DNA from: Geminicoccaceae bacterium
GTDB lineage: Bacteria > Pseudomonadota > Alphaproteobacteria > Geminicoccales > Geminicoccaceae
Assembly (NCBI GenBank): GCA_025999455.1
Contig: AP024683.1
Coordinates: 751,501-815,500 of the forward strand
Length of the DNA: 64,000 nucleotides
Direction of reading: 5' to 3'
Below the pieces are notes generated by a model that worked only from the letters and a program-made list of their open reading frames with translations, ran no database searches and had not been told where the DNA came from. Numbering within the stretch: position 1 is the first letter of the stretch; every line of letters starts with the position of its first letter. Both the position numbers and the translations under genes were made by a program. Of this stretch, positions 1 through 10,615 are shown in pieces.

Positions 1-1070
1 GGTAGGGCGAGCTCGGCACTTTTCCCAAGGTAGTGCGGGTGGTGGCAGGCCTCGCAGTCCCGTTCCCCGCGAACCTTGCGGAAGGCTGCGGCGTGGGCGG
101 TCGTCGCGTGCTCGCGCTCGAGACGCGCGAAGTCGTAGGGCGCGTCCGCCGCGGCGGCCTCGGGCGGCGAGGTTCGGGGATGGCAGTCGCGGCAGGCCGG
201 GAACCGTCGTTGCGCCGGGGCGCGGTGCGGGAAGCGTTCGAAGCCGCGGTCGTGACAGCTCGCGCAGGCGAGCTCGGCGTGCACGCCCTCGGCCATGCGG
301 CCGAGCTCGACGGTCACGTCCTTGCGCGTGCCCGAGCGTGGGTCCACGACGATGCGGCGCGAACTCGGCGTACCGGAATGGCAGCCGAAGCAGGGAAGCG
401 GCGGAAGCCGGCGCTCGACGGCGGGCTCAGCGGCCACCGTCTCCGTCGGCATCGAGATCGCGACGAGGGCGGCGAGCCCGATCAGCCGACCGGTGCGTCG
501 CAAGCGCATGCGGCCCGGCTCGGCGAGCGTCGCCAGGTAGAGATGGCCGACGAAAAAGAGCGTCGCGAGGAGGGCGAGCCCGGCGTGCGTCGTGGCGAGG
601 AGCGCGCGCAGCCGAGGCTCGGCCGCGATCCCGAGACCGAAGGCCGGCGCCAGGAGCAGGAGGCCGGTGAGCGCGGTCCCGGGCAGAACCATGAGCAGGA
701 GGGGCGCGTAGACGAGGCGCTGGAGCGCGTTCAACCGCGCCCCGTCGCTTCCGCCGGCAGCCGGTCGTTCGCCGCGCACGACGCCGAGGGTGTAGCGGGC
801 GAGCTCGGCCCGCAGGGCAGGGCCGAGCCCACGTCGCGGCGGCAGATAGTCACGAACGCGTCGTGTCGCGAAGAGTGCCACGAGGTGGAGCAGGGCGAGC
901 GTCGCCGCGGCGATGCCGAGGCCTTCGTGCCACCGGAGCGAGTGGGCGTAACCCCAGAGCTCGATCGTGCCGTAGTGGAGGTGCCAGCCGGTCGCGGCGA
1001 GCGGCAGGAAGAGCGCGGCGTGCAGGAGATGCCAGAGGCGGATCCAGAGAGGCACGCGCTCGTCGCGCAC
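1..1070 (-). CDS. Membrane cytochrome b fused to multihaem cytochrome c (C-terminus cut by window edge)
   Basis: This frame runs off the left edge; 356 residues are visible from a GTG at 1070, just after the mrr stop. The first ~200 residues resemble the cytochrome b561 / thiosulfate-reductase cytochrome b family: about four hydrophobic helices with paired histidines (WHLLHA, WHLHYG, WHEGLG, THAGLA) for b-haems. After the last helix come at least four c-type haem motifs (CFGCH, CASCH, CRDCH, CEACH), placing that part in the periplasm. Such b-c modules pass electrons between the quinone pool and periplasmic proteins; the partner is unknown. A GGGGGCGG run lies upstream of the GTG. The direction of electron flow is inferred, not shown. 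Confidence 0.72.
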   Translation of the reverse strand, partial: MRDERVPLWIRLWHLLHAALFLPLAATGWHLHYGTIELWGYAHSLRWHEGLGIAAATLALLHLVALFATRRVRDYLPPRRGLGPALRAELARYTLGVVRGERPAAGGSDGARLNALQRLVYAPLLLMVLPGTALTGLLLLAPAFGLGIAAEPRLRALLATTHAGLALLATLFFVGHLYLATLAEPGRMRLRRTGRLIGLAALVAISMPTETVAAEPAVERRLPPLPCFGCHSGTPSSRRIVVDPRSGTRKDVTVELGRMAEGVHAELACASCHDRGFERFPHRAPAQRRFPACRDCHPRTSPPEAAAADAPYDFARLEREHATTAHAAAFRKVRGERDCEACHHPHYLGKSAELAL

Positions 1071-1087
1071 GGCCGCCGACCGCCCCC

Positions 1088-1999
1088 TCACGCCTCGAGG
1101 AAGAAGTCCTCGTCGATCTTCTTGATGTGCAGCGTCTCGGCGATCCGCACGCCCACGTCGTGGCGGATCATGAGCTGCGCGAGGCGGTCGCCGTCGATGA
1201 GGACGATCCGCTGCGGCAGCCGCTCCGCGGTCCGCAGGGCGTCGTCGGTGAAGCGGGAGGTCGTGATGAACACGCCACGCGTGGCGCCGCGTTGCGCGAG
1301 CGCCCCGGAAAACTGGAGGATCGCCGGCGAACTCACCGGATTGTCGGCAGCGTAGCGCTTCGCCTGGACGTAGACCCGGTCGAGCCCGAGCGGGTCCTGA
1401 TCGATCAATCCATCGATCCCGCCGTCGCCGCTTCCGCCGATCGCGGCAGCCGTTCCGCCCCGCTCGCTGCCGTAGCCCATGGCCACGAGGAGCTGAACGA
1501 CCGCGCGCTCGAAAAATACGGGTTCCGTACGCCGCAGCCGCTCCAAGAGCTCGCTGCGGAGTGCGGCCTCGAGTTCCGCAGCGGCTGCGCGGATACGCTC
1601 TTCGGGTATTTGCTCGAGCCCGGACTCGGTGTCTTCCGCCGGCCGCTCGTGGCGCGATCGGAGCCTGAACGCGACGAACTCCGGGAACTGCACGAGAAAG
1701 TCGTTGTCGATCCGCTCCGGAGCCCTGGCGAGTACCTCACGGCCGCGTTCCGTCACGCGCACGAAGCCACGGCGACTGCGTCGGAGGAGGCCAGCCTGCG
1801 CCATGTAAGTGATCGCCCAATGTGTGCGGCTCGCGATCACCGTCGTTGTGCCGGACGGCAATACTTGTGTGCGTTCGACATCGCTGAGCTGGAAAAGCGC
1901 GGCCATTTCGTTTCCGAGCTCGGCGGTGGCGTGCTCCTGTCCGTCGGCGCATGCCCTGAGAACGGGAAGCATCAGGGTCTGAAAGTCGGGGATCGGCAT
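1088..1999 (-). CDS. mrr: Mrr-type restriction endonuclease (methylation-dependent, type IV)
   Basis: This 303-residue protein matches the Mrr family in length and layout. The N-terminal ~100 residues form a winged-helix-like domain. The C-terminal ~150 residues hold a PD-(D/E)XK nuclease core: a GGxGDGGIDG segment carrying the catalytic aspartate, then a VQAKRY motif with the catalytic Gln-x-Lys, then a VFITTSRF strand. Family members cut foreign methylated DNA. It lies 30 bp after the solute-binding protein and just before the cytochrome gene on the same strand, related to neither. Its third codon positions look less GC-biased than those of its neighbours, which suggests, but does not prove, recent acquisition. 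Confidence 0.88.
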   Translation of the reverse strand: MPIPDFQTLMLPVLRACADGQEHATAELGNEMAALFQLSDVERTQVLPSGTTTVIASRTHWAITYMAQAGLLRRSRRGFVRVTERGREVLARAPERIDNDFLVQFPEFVAFRLRSRHERPAEDTESGLEQIPEERIRAAAAELEAALRSELLERLRRTEPVFFERAVVQLLVAMGYGSERGGTAAAIGGSGDGGIDGLIDQDPLGLDRVYVQAKRYAADNPVSSPAILQFSGALAQRGATRGVFITTSRFTDDALRTAERLPQRIVLIDGDRLAQLMIRHDVGVRIAETLHIKKIDEDFFLEA

Positions 2000-2029
2000 G
2001 AGCGTCGATATCTCGGCTGATGGCGAACC

Positions 2030-3873
2030 TCACCTCGCCCACCAGAAGGTATCCGGCCGGTAGATGCCGAACTGCGCGTGCGGTTCCCAGTTCCAGACCG
2101 CCTCTTCGGGCAGGTTTTCGAGCCCTTTGCGGACCGCCACCGGCTGGAGCACGTTGGCGACCGTGCCGATCGTCCAACACTCCTTCGCGTAGAGCTCGAG
2201 CATCTCGCTCCAGATCGCCGTCCGCGCCTCGGTGTCGGGCGCTTTCCGCCAGGCCTCGTAGAGCTGCAGGAGACGCGCCGCCTCCGCCAGATCCGGCGGC
2301 TCGCCGGCCATGCCCTTGGTCTCGAAATGCTGGCCCCATTTGGGCCAATGCGGCTGGTCGGCCTGGCTCGTCGGCGCGAACTCCCAGGGCGGCATGTCGG
2401 CGGTCGGCAGGCCGTTCTCGGTACCGAACCAGATCGTCATCAAGGTGTCGCCCGAGAAAATGCGGTTGCGCAGGACCTCGCGCTCGGACGGCTTGCTGTG
2501 GATCTTGAAGCCGAGCTCGAGCCACATGTCGCGCACGAGCTCCAGCAGATCGACCTGCTCGCTGTCCTCGCCCGCGGTCTCGACGACGAGCTCCATCGGC
2601 CGGCCGTCGGGGAGCTTTCGCAGACCGCCGGGCGTCCGCTCCTTCAAGCCGAGCTCGTCCAAGAGGCGATTGGCTTCCTTCGGATCGTGGCCGAGGCAGG
2701 CGGTGCCGACCGCCTCGGAATAGAGCGGGCTCTCGGGCAAGATCGTGTTGTTGGCCGGGGTGGCGAGCCCGAAATAGAGATATTGGCTGATCGCCTCCCG
2801 ATCCAGGCCGAGCGAGAGCGCGCGGCGAAAGCGACGGTCGCGGAAGAGCTTGCGCCAGACCTCGTCCTTGGCGTTGAGGTTCGGGTAGAGCGCGAGGTGC
2901 GCGCCTCGCGCCTCGCGCCAGAGCAACGTCTTGAGCCCGCTGCGGCTCTCGCTCTCCTTGAGGAAGGTGTAGTCCTTGAAATAGAGGTGCCGGGCTTGGA
3001 GGTCGGTTTCACCGGCACCCGTCTTGATCGGGACGAGCTTCGAATCGACGACCTCGAGGATCACCTTGTCGAGATAGGGGAGCTGCTGTCCCTTGGCGTC
3101 GACCCGGTGATAATGCGGGTTGCGGACCGCGACGAAGCGCTCGGCGGGCGGTGCCGTCGTCAGCATCCAAGGCTGGAGCGTGGGCAAGTCCGGATTGTCG
3201 AACTGGCTCATGCGCTCCTTGCGGCGGAAGAGCTGCGCCCAATCGCGCGACTTGCTCTCTTCGACGAGTTTCCGCAGTCGCGCCGGATCGACGTACTTGG
3301 CGTGGAACTGCGCGAGGTAATGCTTCGGTGCGTAGATGAATTCGGGCGAGGCGGCGGCACTCAGCGGGAGGAAGAACGGATTGGGCTTGGACCAGCTGTA
3401 GCGGATCGTGTGTTCGTCCAGGACCTCGACCACGGGCGGCTCGCCGTCGACGAGCATCTGCACGGGCGGGCCCGTCGGGCTGAGCTTCGGGTCGAGAGCG
3501 ACGTCTTCCCACCAGAAGCGGAAGTCCTCGGTCGTGAAGGGCTGGCCGTCCGACCAGCGATGGCCCTTCCGCAGCCGGAAGGTGAAGATCCGCCCGTCCT
3601 CGACCTCGAAGGCTTTCAAGATGTCCGGAACGAGCTTCAGATCGAGATCGTAGCCCACGAGTCGGGCATTCCCGTAGACGTGCAGGAGACGCGTGTCGCG
3701 GGCGCGCCCGACGAGCATCCGGAGCTCGCCTCCGGGCCGGCCGATCTTCGGGATGTCGGAAAGCACGCGCGGCTCGTCGGGCGGCCCGGCGCGAAGTTCA
3801 CCCGCGACGGCGACGAGGAGGAGCGCCGTTCCCAGCGCGCGGGCGAGCGTTCGAAGGGTGTGCTTGCGGCCAC

Positions 3874-3877
<4 letters not shown>
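2030..3877 (-). CDS. ABC transporter solute-binding protein, family 5 (peptide/oligosaccharide type)
   Basis: A secreted binding protein of 615 residues with a signal peptide (residues ~1-30: basic start, LLLVAVAGELRAG). The body is a SBP_bac_5 domain, recognisable by the segments GHRWSDGQPFTTEDF and LFRDRRFRRALSLGLDREAI. It belongs to the long (about 600-residue) subgroup of periplasmic receptors for peptides or complex glycans. The ATG overlaps the stop of the fused ATPase gene as ATGA, so the two are coupled. No permease gene is in this operon. The long, Trp-rich C-terminal half suggests a large ligand, but the ligand cannot be read from sequence. Confidence 0.86.
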
Positions 3878-5720
<1,843 letters not shown>

Positions 5721-5724
<4 letters not shown>

Positions 5725-6467
5725 CCGGCCCCCCCGAGCAGGCTCCCGACCGTCATCAAACGGACGTCGGGACGGCCACGCAAGAGCTCGAGCAGGATGG
5801 CGAGCTCGTCCCAGGCCTCGGGACCGGTGACGAGGTGGTGGGTCACGAGCCCGATCGGCCGGTCCGATCCGGCGAGCCGATCGGCGAGCCGTGCGGCGAT
5901 CGCCTCGAGCCCGATCCACCGCCGCCCGCCGCGCCAATCGATCGGATCGACGTGGACGTCGAGCCGGACGAGGCCCGCCGGCATCGGGCCCAGATCCCCT
6001 TCGTCCCAGATCGAGAGGCCGCGGAAGCCGAGCCCGGGCAAGAGGGCCACGACGTCGCGGGCGATCCGGTTCCAAGGCGGCACGAGGATCGGTGCGAAGC
6101 GCGTGACGAACTCCCTCGCGAGCCGTTCGCGCCCCGCCGTGAGATCGGCCGCGAGCCGAGCCCGGTCCGCCCTTCCGCCGAGTTCGATCCGTCGCTCGCC
6201 CGGGCCGGCATGGTCGAGATGCGCCCAGCCGTGCTGAAGGACGGTCGCTTCCGGGCAGTTGCGGATCGCGTCGGCGACCGGCGCCTCGAGCCAGGCCGGG
6301 ACGACGGCGAGCGCCACCGGTGCGGCGAACGCGCGGGCGAGCGCCAAGAGCCGGTCGAGGTTGGGATGCGCCCGCCCCGCATCGTCGTCGCGCCACCAGA
6401 GGATCGCCGGTTGCGCGCGCGCGTCGAGGACCCGCCGGAGCGGCGCGAGCGCGGCCCGGTTCGTCAT
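5721..6467 (-). CDS. Polysaccharide deacetylase family protein
   Basis: This 248-residue protein has the layout of a compact NodB-type carbohydrate deacetylase: an early Asp cluster WWRDDDAG (residues ~25-32), a metal-binding His pair in [10 protein letters not shown], and an arginine-bearing VPPWNRI strand. No signal peptide is visible, so it may act on cytoplasmic or lipid-linked intermediates. Family members remove N-acetyl groups from sugars. Its start and stop each overlap the neighbouring genes by four bases, placing it inside the glycosyltransferase operon and supporting a role in modifying the glycan built by those enzymes. The substrate is not known. Confidence 0.82.
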
Positions 6468-7588
6468 CGGGCGAGTGCCAGCAAGAGCTCGGCCGAGCGG
6501 GCCGCCCCGTCGAGGCGGAAGTCGAGCGGTCGTGGCGGCGGTTCGGCGAGGGCTGCCTCGACCGCGCGGGCGAGCCTCTCGGCGGTGAGCTCGGCTTCGC
6601 GGACGAGACGGGCGCGGCTTCGTTCGGCCAACGCCTCCGCCCGTCGCGTCTGCTCGTCTTCGGAGCCGTCGGCGAAGGGGACCAGGACCATGCGCGTCGC
6701 CCCGGCGAGCGCTTCGACCACCGTGTTGTAGCCGGCTTGCGAGACGGACAGCACCGCCCGCGCGACGAGCTCGGCCAGATCCGGCCGGTGCCGCTCGACC
6801 AGGGCGTGGGGCGGGCAGCGGTCGCGGAGCTCTTCGAAGACGGCAGCGGGAAGGCCCGGGCCGGTGACGATCCGCCACGGACGAGCCGTCACCGCCCGCG
6901 CGGCCTCCACCGCGGTGCGGCAGAGCCGCTCGCCGACCGCACCCCCGCCAGCGGAGACGAGGATCTCTTGCCGTTCGGGGAGCGGTGCCGGGCGGAGCGG
7001 CGGGGCGAGATAGCCCGTGTGGACGAGCCGATCGCCGAGCTCGTCGGCGTGAGGGAAGCTCCGCCCGAACGGCAGGAGCGCCGGATCGCCGTGGACGAGA
7101 ACGCGCTCGAGCCGTCGCGCCTGGTCGAGCATCCGGCGGACCTTCGAGGGATCGGCCTTGCTCACGAGCAGGTCGCGCACGGATCCCGCGAGCCTTGCGC
7201 CCCGGCTCTCGGCCTCGTCGAGGAGCGCCGTGATCTCGGCCGTGAAGGCCGAGCGGCCGAAGGGCCAATGTTCCACGACCACGACCTCGGGCTCGAGCGC
7301 GCGCACGGCCTCGAGCAAGAGGTCGCGCCGATCGCGCCACCGATCCGCGTCGACCGGACGACCCTCCGGTGTCACGAGCGCCGAGAACGTCGCATCCTTC
7401 GCGAGGATCGGCGGGAGTTCCAGGAGGTCGACGCCGGCCGGCAGCGGGAATCGCGCCGGCGGCCCTCCGGAAGCCACGCGCACCCGCGCGCCACGGGCGG
7501 CGAGCGCTCCGGCGAGGAGCAGAGCGCGCCGCAGATGGCCGGTCCCGAGGAGATGCTGGACCCAAAGGAGAAAGCGCGGCGGGCTCAC
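6464..7588 (-). CDS. COG4671-type glycosyltransferase (GT28/MurG-like fold)
   Basis: 374 residues from a GTG at 7588 that overlaps the phosphatase stop (GTGA). The N-terminus has the glycine-containing loop of GT-B enzymes (VQHLLGTGHLRRA). The C-terminal half has the nucleotide-sugar site typical of MurG-like enzymes: VSAGGGAVG, then SQAGYNTVVEALAG, then the hinge ending PFADGSEDEQ. It resembles the product at 10596-11825 (same fold, same GHLRR motif), so the operon holds two related enzymes. Donor and acceptor sugars are unknown. It is followed directly by the deacetylase gene (4-base overlap). Confidence 0.82.
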   Translation of the reverse strand: MSPPRFLLWVQHLLGTGHLRRALLLAGALAARGARVRVASGGPPARFPLPAGVDLLELPPILAKDATFSALVTPEGRPVDADRWRDRRDLLLEAVRALEPEVVVVEHWPFGRSAFTAEITALLDEAESRGARLAGSVRDLLVSKADPSKVRRMLDQARRLERVLVHGDPALLPFGRSFPHADELGDRLVHTGYLAPPLRPAPLPERQEILVSAGGGAVGERLCRTAVEAARAVTARPWRIVTGPGLPAAVFEELRDRCPPHALVERHRPDLAELVARAVLSVSQAGYNTVVEALAGATRMVLVPFADGSEDEQTRRAEALAERSRARLVREAELTAERLARAVEAALAEPPPRPLDFRLDGAARSAELLLALAR

Positions 7589-8178
7589 GGTTCGCGGCCG
7601 TCGAGCGGCCAGAGCGCGGCGGCGCGTGGGCTGCCGTCGCCGTCGAGATCGAGGAAGAGGGCCATCGGCCCCTTGAGCGGCAAGGGCGGCATGCCCCGCA
7701 TGTCCCAGCCCGAGGCGAGCGCGTAGGCGGCGCGGATCACGCCCTTGTGGGTGACGGCGAGATGTCGACCGCCGAGCCGGGCGACCCGTGCGAGGAAGGG
7801 GGCGATCCGCTCGGCCACGAGTCTCGGGCTCTCGCCGCCCGGTGCCGCGAGATCGAGCCCCAGCGCCTCGAGCGCCGAGACACGTTCGGCATCGGCGGCG
7901 CGGAGCTCGGCGAGCGTGCGACCTTCCCACACGCCCCAGCTCATCTCGACGAGCTCGGGTGCCACCTCCGCATCGTGCCGGCCGAGGAGGGCCGCGGTCT
8001 CCCGCGCGCGCAGCATCGGGCTCGTCCAGGCCCGCGCCGCCCCGCACCAGGACGGCAGCCGCCAGCTTGCGACCTCCCGGCGCCCCTCGGGTGCGAGCGG
8101 CGTATCCGTGCGGCCCTGGAGCCGCCGCTCCAGGTTCCAGGCCGTGGCCGCGTGCCGGACGAGGAGGAGCCGGGTCAC
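7585..8178 (-). CDS. Histidine phosphatase family protein (phosphoglycerate-mutase-like)
   Basis: 197 residues with the classical RHG-family hallmarks: LLVRHAATAWN at residues ~5-15 (phosphohistidine His and arginine), SPMLRARETA around residue 55, an acidic ELVEMSWG segment, and the second catalytic His in AVTHKGVIRA near residue 145. These enzymes remove phosphate from small metabolites, sugar phosphates or nucleotide precursors. The gene is embedded between two glycosyltransferase genes with 4-base overlaps on both sides, suggesting a role in precursor supply or in recycling a lipid or sugar phosphate. The substrate is not predictable. Confidence 0.86.
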   Translation of the reverse strand: MTRLLLVRHAATAWNLERRLQGRTDTPLAPEGRREVASWRLPSWCGAARAWTSPMLRARETAALLGRHDAEVAPELVEMSWGVWEGRTLAELRAADAERVSALEALGLDLAAPGGESPRLVAERIAPFLARVARLGGRHLAVTHKGVIRAAYALASGWDMRGMPPLPLKGPMALFLDLDGDGSPRAAALWPLDGREP

Positions 8179-9344
8179 ACCACCTCGCGTCGTCTGGCTG
8201 CGTGCCGCTCGCGCGCCACCTCGAGCGCCGCCTTGAGCCGGGCACGCGCCACGGGCCGATCGTGCTCGGAGCGGACCCGCTCGGCGGCCGCTCGGCCGAG
8301 CCGCAGGCGCAGCTCGGGTGCGGCGAGGAGCTCGGCCGTGGCGCCCGCCAGGGCCTCGGGATCACCCGGCCGCACCAACATCCCGGTCTCGCCGTGCTTC
8401 ACCACGGCACCGACTCCACCTTCCGCCCCAGCCACGACCGGAACGCCGGCGGCTTGGGCTTCGAGGAGGGCCATCCCGTAGGCCTCGCCGACCGCGGGCC
8501 AGAGGTGGAGATCGCAGGCGGCGTAGAGACCGGGGAGGGCCTCGGGCGGAAGCTCGCCCAGGGAGCGGACGCGCTGCCCACAGGCTACGCGCAGGAGCGG
8601 TTCGATCGCCGGTCGTGCCGGCCCGTCGCCGGCGACGAGCAGCACCCAAGGCACGTGCGAAAGCCGCGCGAGGGCGGCGGCCAAGAGCTCGTAGGAGCGT
8701 CGCTTCACGTCCGCGCGCATCATCGCGACGGCGAGGATCCGCGGTGTGTCGGGATCGAGCCCGAGCCGGTCCCCCCAGAAAGCCCGGTGCCGTGCCCGCT
8801 CGGCCGCCGCGGCACGGAACGGTGCGGCGTCGAGAAAGGGCGGGAAGAGCCGGACCGCGTCGGCGGCGATGCCCGCTTCGAGGAGCCCGGCGCGGTCCCG
8901 TTCGGTCATGGCGAGCACGAGGTCGGCACGGTGGAGGGCGGCGAGGCTCGCGGCGAAGCCGACGGCCCAGGGCCCGCGCGCCTGCTTCGGGCTCGCCGAG
9001 CCCTCGACCACGAGATAGGGCAGCTCGAAGCGCTCGGCGAGCCGAGGTCCCAGATGGTCGGGGGCCTTGTGGTAGAGATGGTAGGTCAACCAGAGATCGG
9101 GTCTCGGGATCCGGCCGCCCGCGATGCGGCGCGCGAGCCGATCGGCGAGCTCGCGGCCGAGCCGTGCGATCCGGGCCTGGCGCTCCGGGTCCCCCGAACG
9201 GTCGTAGGTCCGAAACCGTCCCGTCCCGACCGGCTCGTGCCCGGCGTCGCGCAGGAGCCCGAGGAGCGCGCGGGCCATCGCCCGATCGCCCGACGGCACC
9301 GGATGGTCGGGCGGCTTCAAAGGTGCGTGGAAGGCGATGCGCAT
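8175..9344 (-). CDS. GT4-family glycosyltransferase
   Basis: A 389-residue GT-B fold enzyme. The N-terminal acceptor domain opens MRIAFHAPLKPP. The C-terminal donor domain carries the GT4 pattern GEAYGMALLEAQAAGVPVV (E-x7-E type) followed by HGETGMLVRPGD. It is a retaining glycosyltransferase expected to use a nucleotide-activated sugar in the cytoplasm. The start lies inside the 3' end of the preceding GT gene (28 bp overlap) and the stop overlaps the phosphatase start by 4 bp, so co-translation is likely. The sugar transferred is unknown. Confidence 0.87.
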   Translation of the reverse strand: MRIAFHAPLKPPDHPVPSGDRAMARALLGLLRDAGHEPVGTGRFRTYDRSGDPERQARIARLGRELADRLARRIAGGRIPRPDLWLTYHLYHKAPDHLGPRLAERFELPYLVVEGSASPKQARGPWAVGFAASLAALHRADLVLAMTERDRAGLLEAGIAADAVRLFPPFLDAAPFRAAAAERARHRAFWGDRLGLDPDTPRILAVAMMRADVKRRSYELLAAALARLSHVPWVLLVAGDGPARPAIEPLLRVACGQRVRSLGELPPEALPGLYAACDLHLWPAVGEAYGMALLEAQAAGVPVVAGAEGGVGAVVKHGETGMLVRPGDPEALAGATAELLAAPELRLRLGRAAAERVRSEHDRPVARARLKAALEVARERHAARRREVV

Positions 9345-10615
9345 GCGCCGACCGCGAAGGCCGCAGCTGTTCTCGTCGGGGCCGGCGCGCCCAGCCGGGC
9401 GGCGAGGCGGTCGAGGCCCGCCTCGTCGGTGAAGCGCGCGAGTACCGTCGCGCGCGCGGCCGTGCCGAGCTTCCGGCGGAGGGCCGGATCACGGGCGAGC
9501 CGCAGGAGGGCGTTCGCGAGTGCCTCGGGATCGTCGGGCGGTACCAAAAGGCCCGTCCGGCCGTCCTCGATCGCCTCGGGGATCGCCGAGATCGGCGTCG
9601 CGACGACCGCAAGCTCCACGGCCATCGCCTCGAGCAGGACGTTGGGCAGGCCGTCCCGGTCCCCGTCGGCGGCGATCCGCGCCGGCAGGGCCAAGAGGTC
9701 GGCCTCGCGCATGAGCTCGATCACCCGCGGCTGCGGCTGACCGCCGTGCCAGCCGATCTTCCCGGCGAGGCCGAGCCGTTCGGCGCGAGCTCGGAGCTCG
9801 TCCAGGAGCGGCCCACCGCCCACGTGGTCGAACCGCCAGGCGAGCTCCGCCGGCAGGCGCGCGAGGGCCTCGAGCAGCGTGTCGAGGCCCTTCTTCGGCA
9901 TGGCGCGGGCGACGGCGAGCAGCCGCACCGGATCGCCCGGGTCGCTGCCGTCCCGCGGCGGACGGGCGGCCGGCGGCGTGAACAGGCGGGCATCGACCCC
10001 GTGATAGAGGAGGGTGAGGTCGGCTCGGGGCGCGAGCCCGCGCAGATGCTCGAAGTTGAGCCGCGTGCAGGTGACCGTGAAGCACGCGGCTTCGAGCTTC
10101 TCGCGCTTCTCCCAAGCCGGGGTGGTCCAGATGTCCTTGGCATGCGCCGAGATCGAGAAGGGGAGGCCGGTGAGCAGGGCGGTGTAGCGGGCGACCGAGG
10201 CCGGCGTGTGGAGGAAATGGGCGTGGAGGTGGCGCACGCTCGCCGGCAGTTCGGCCGCGAGCACGAAGGCTTGACCGAGGCGGCGGCCGCGGTTCGCGGT
10301 CGGATCGCGGCGAAAATCGCGCAGCCAAGCGCGGAGCGCCCGAACGAAGCCCGGGCGGGCGAAGGCGCGGACCAGGCCCCGCAGGACCCGGCGGGGCTCC
10401 TGGTAGAGATATTCGGGGAGGTAGAGCACGGGCGCGCGCAGCCGCTCGTGGTCGGGGTGGCGAGCGCGGTCGGTCGGGTGGCGCAACGAGACCAGGAAGA
10501 GCGAGAGCCCGCGGGCCTCGAGGGCCACGAGTTCACGGGCGACGAAGCTCTCGGAGAGCCGCGGCCAGCCCTTGAGCAGGACGGCGACCGCGGGCTCAGC
10601 CGGCGGCGCGGGCAA
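9317..10615 (-). CDS. GT4-family glycosyltransferase (colanic-acid-type)
   Basis: 432 residues, GT-B fold. The N-terminus (LLKGWPRLSESFVARELVAL) is typical of the WcaL/colanic-acid-like GT4 subgroup, and the middle carries HLHAHFLHTPASVA, also characteristic of it. The donor half contains LLAVARAMPKKGLDTLL, the acidic pattern NVLLEAMAVELAVVATPISAIPE and TGLLVPPDD. It overlaps the upstream COG4671-type gene by 20 bp and the downstream GT4 by 28 bp. A role in exopolysaccharide or glycolipid assembly is inferred from the subgroup and from the operon. Confidence 0.88.
   Translation of the reverse strand: MPAPPAEPAVAVLLKGWPRLSESFVARELVALEARGLSLFLVSLRHPTDRARHPDHERLRAPVLYLPEYLYQEPRRVLRGLVRAFARPGFVRALRAWLRDFRRDPTANRGRRLGQAFVLAAELPASVRHLHAHFLHTPASVARYTALLTGLPFSISAHAKDIWTTPAWEKREKLEAACFTVTCTRLNFEHLRGLAPRADLTLLYHGVDARLFTPPAARPPRDGSDPGDPVRLLAVARAMPKKGLDTLLEALARLPAELAWRFDHVGGGPLLDELRARAERLGLAGKIGWHGGQPQPRVIELMREADLLALPARIAADGDRDGLPNVLLEAMAVELAVVATPISAIPEAIEDGRTGLLVPPDDPEALANALLRLARDPALRRKLGTAARATVLARFTDEAGLDRLAARLGAPAPTRTAAAFAVGACASPSTHL

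Noticed and set aside
33-1355. A 440-codon plus-strand frame at the left edge.
   Set aside because: It is antisense to the haem-binding cytochrome and Mrr, has no motif, and is Arg/Glu/Gly-rich as expected of a shadow frame.
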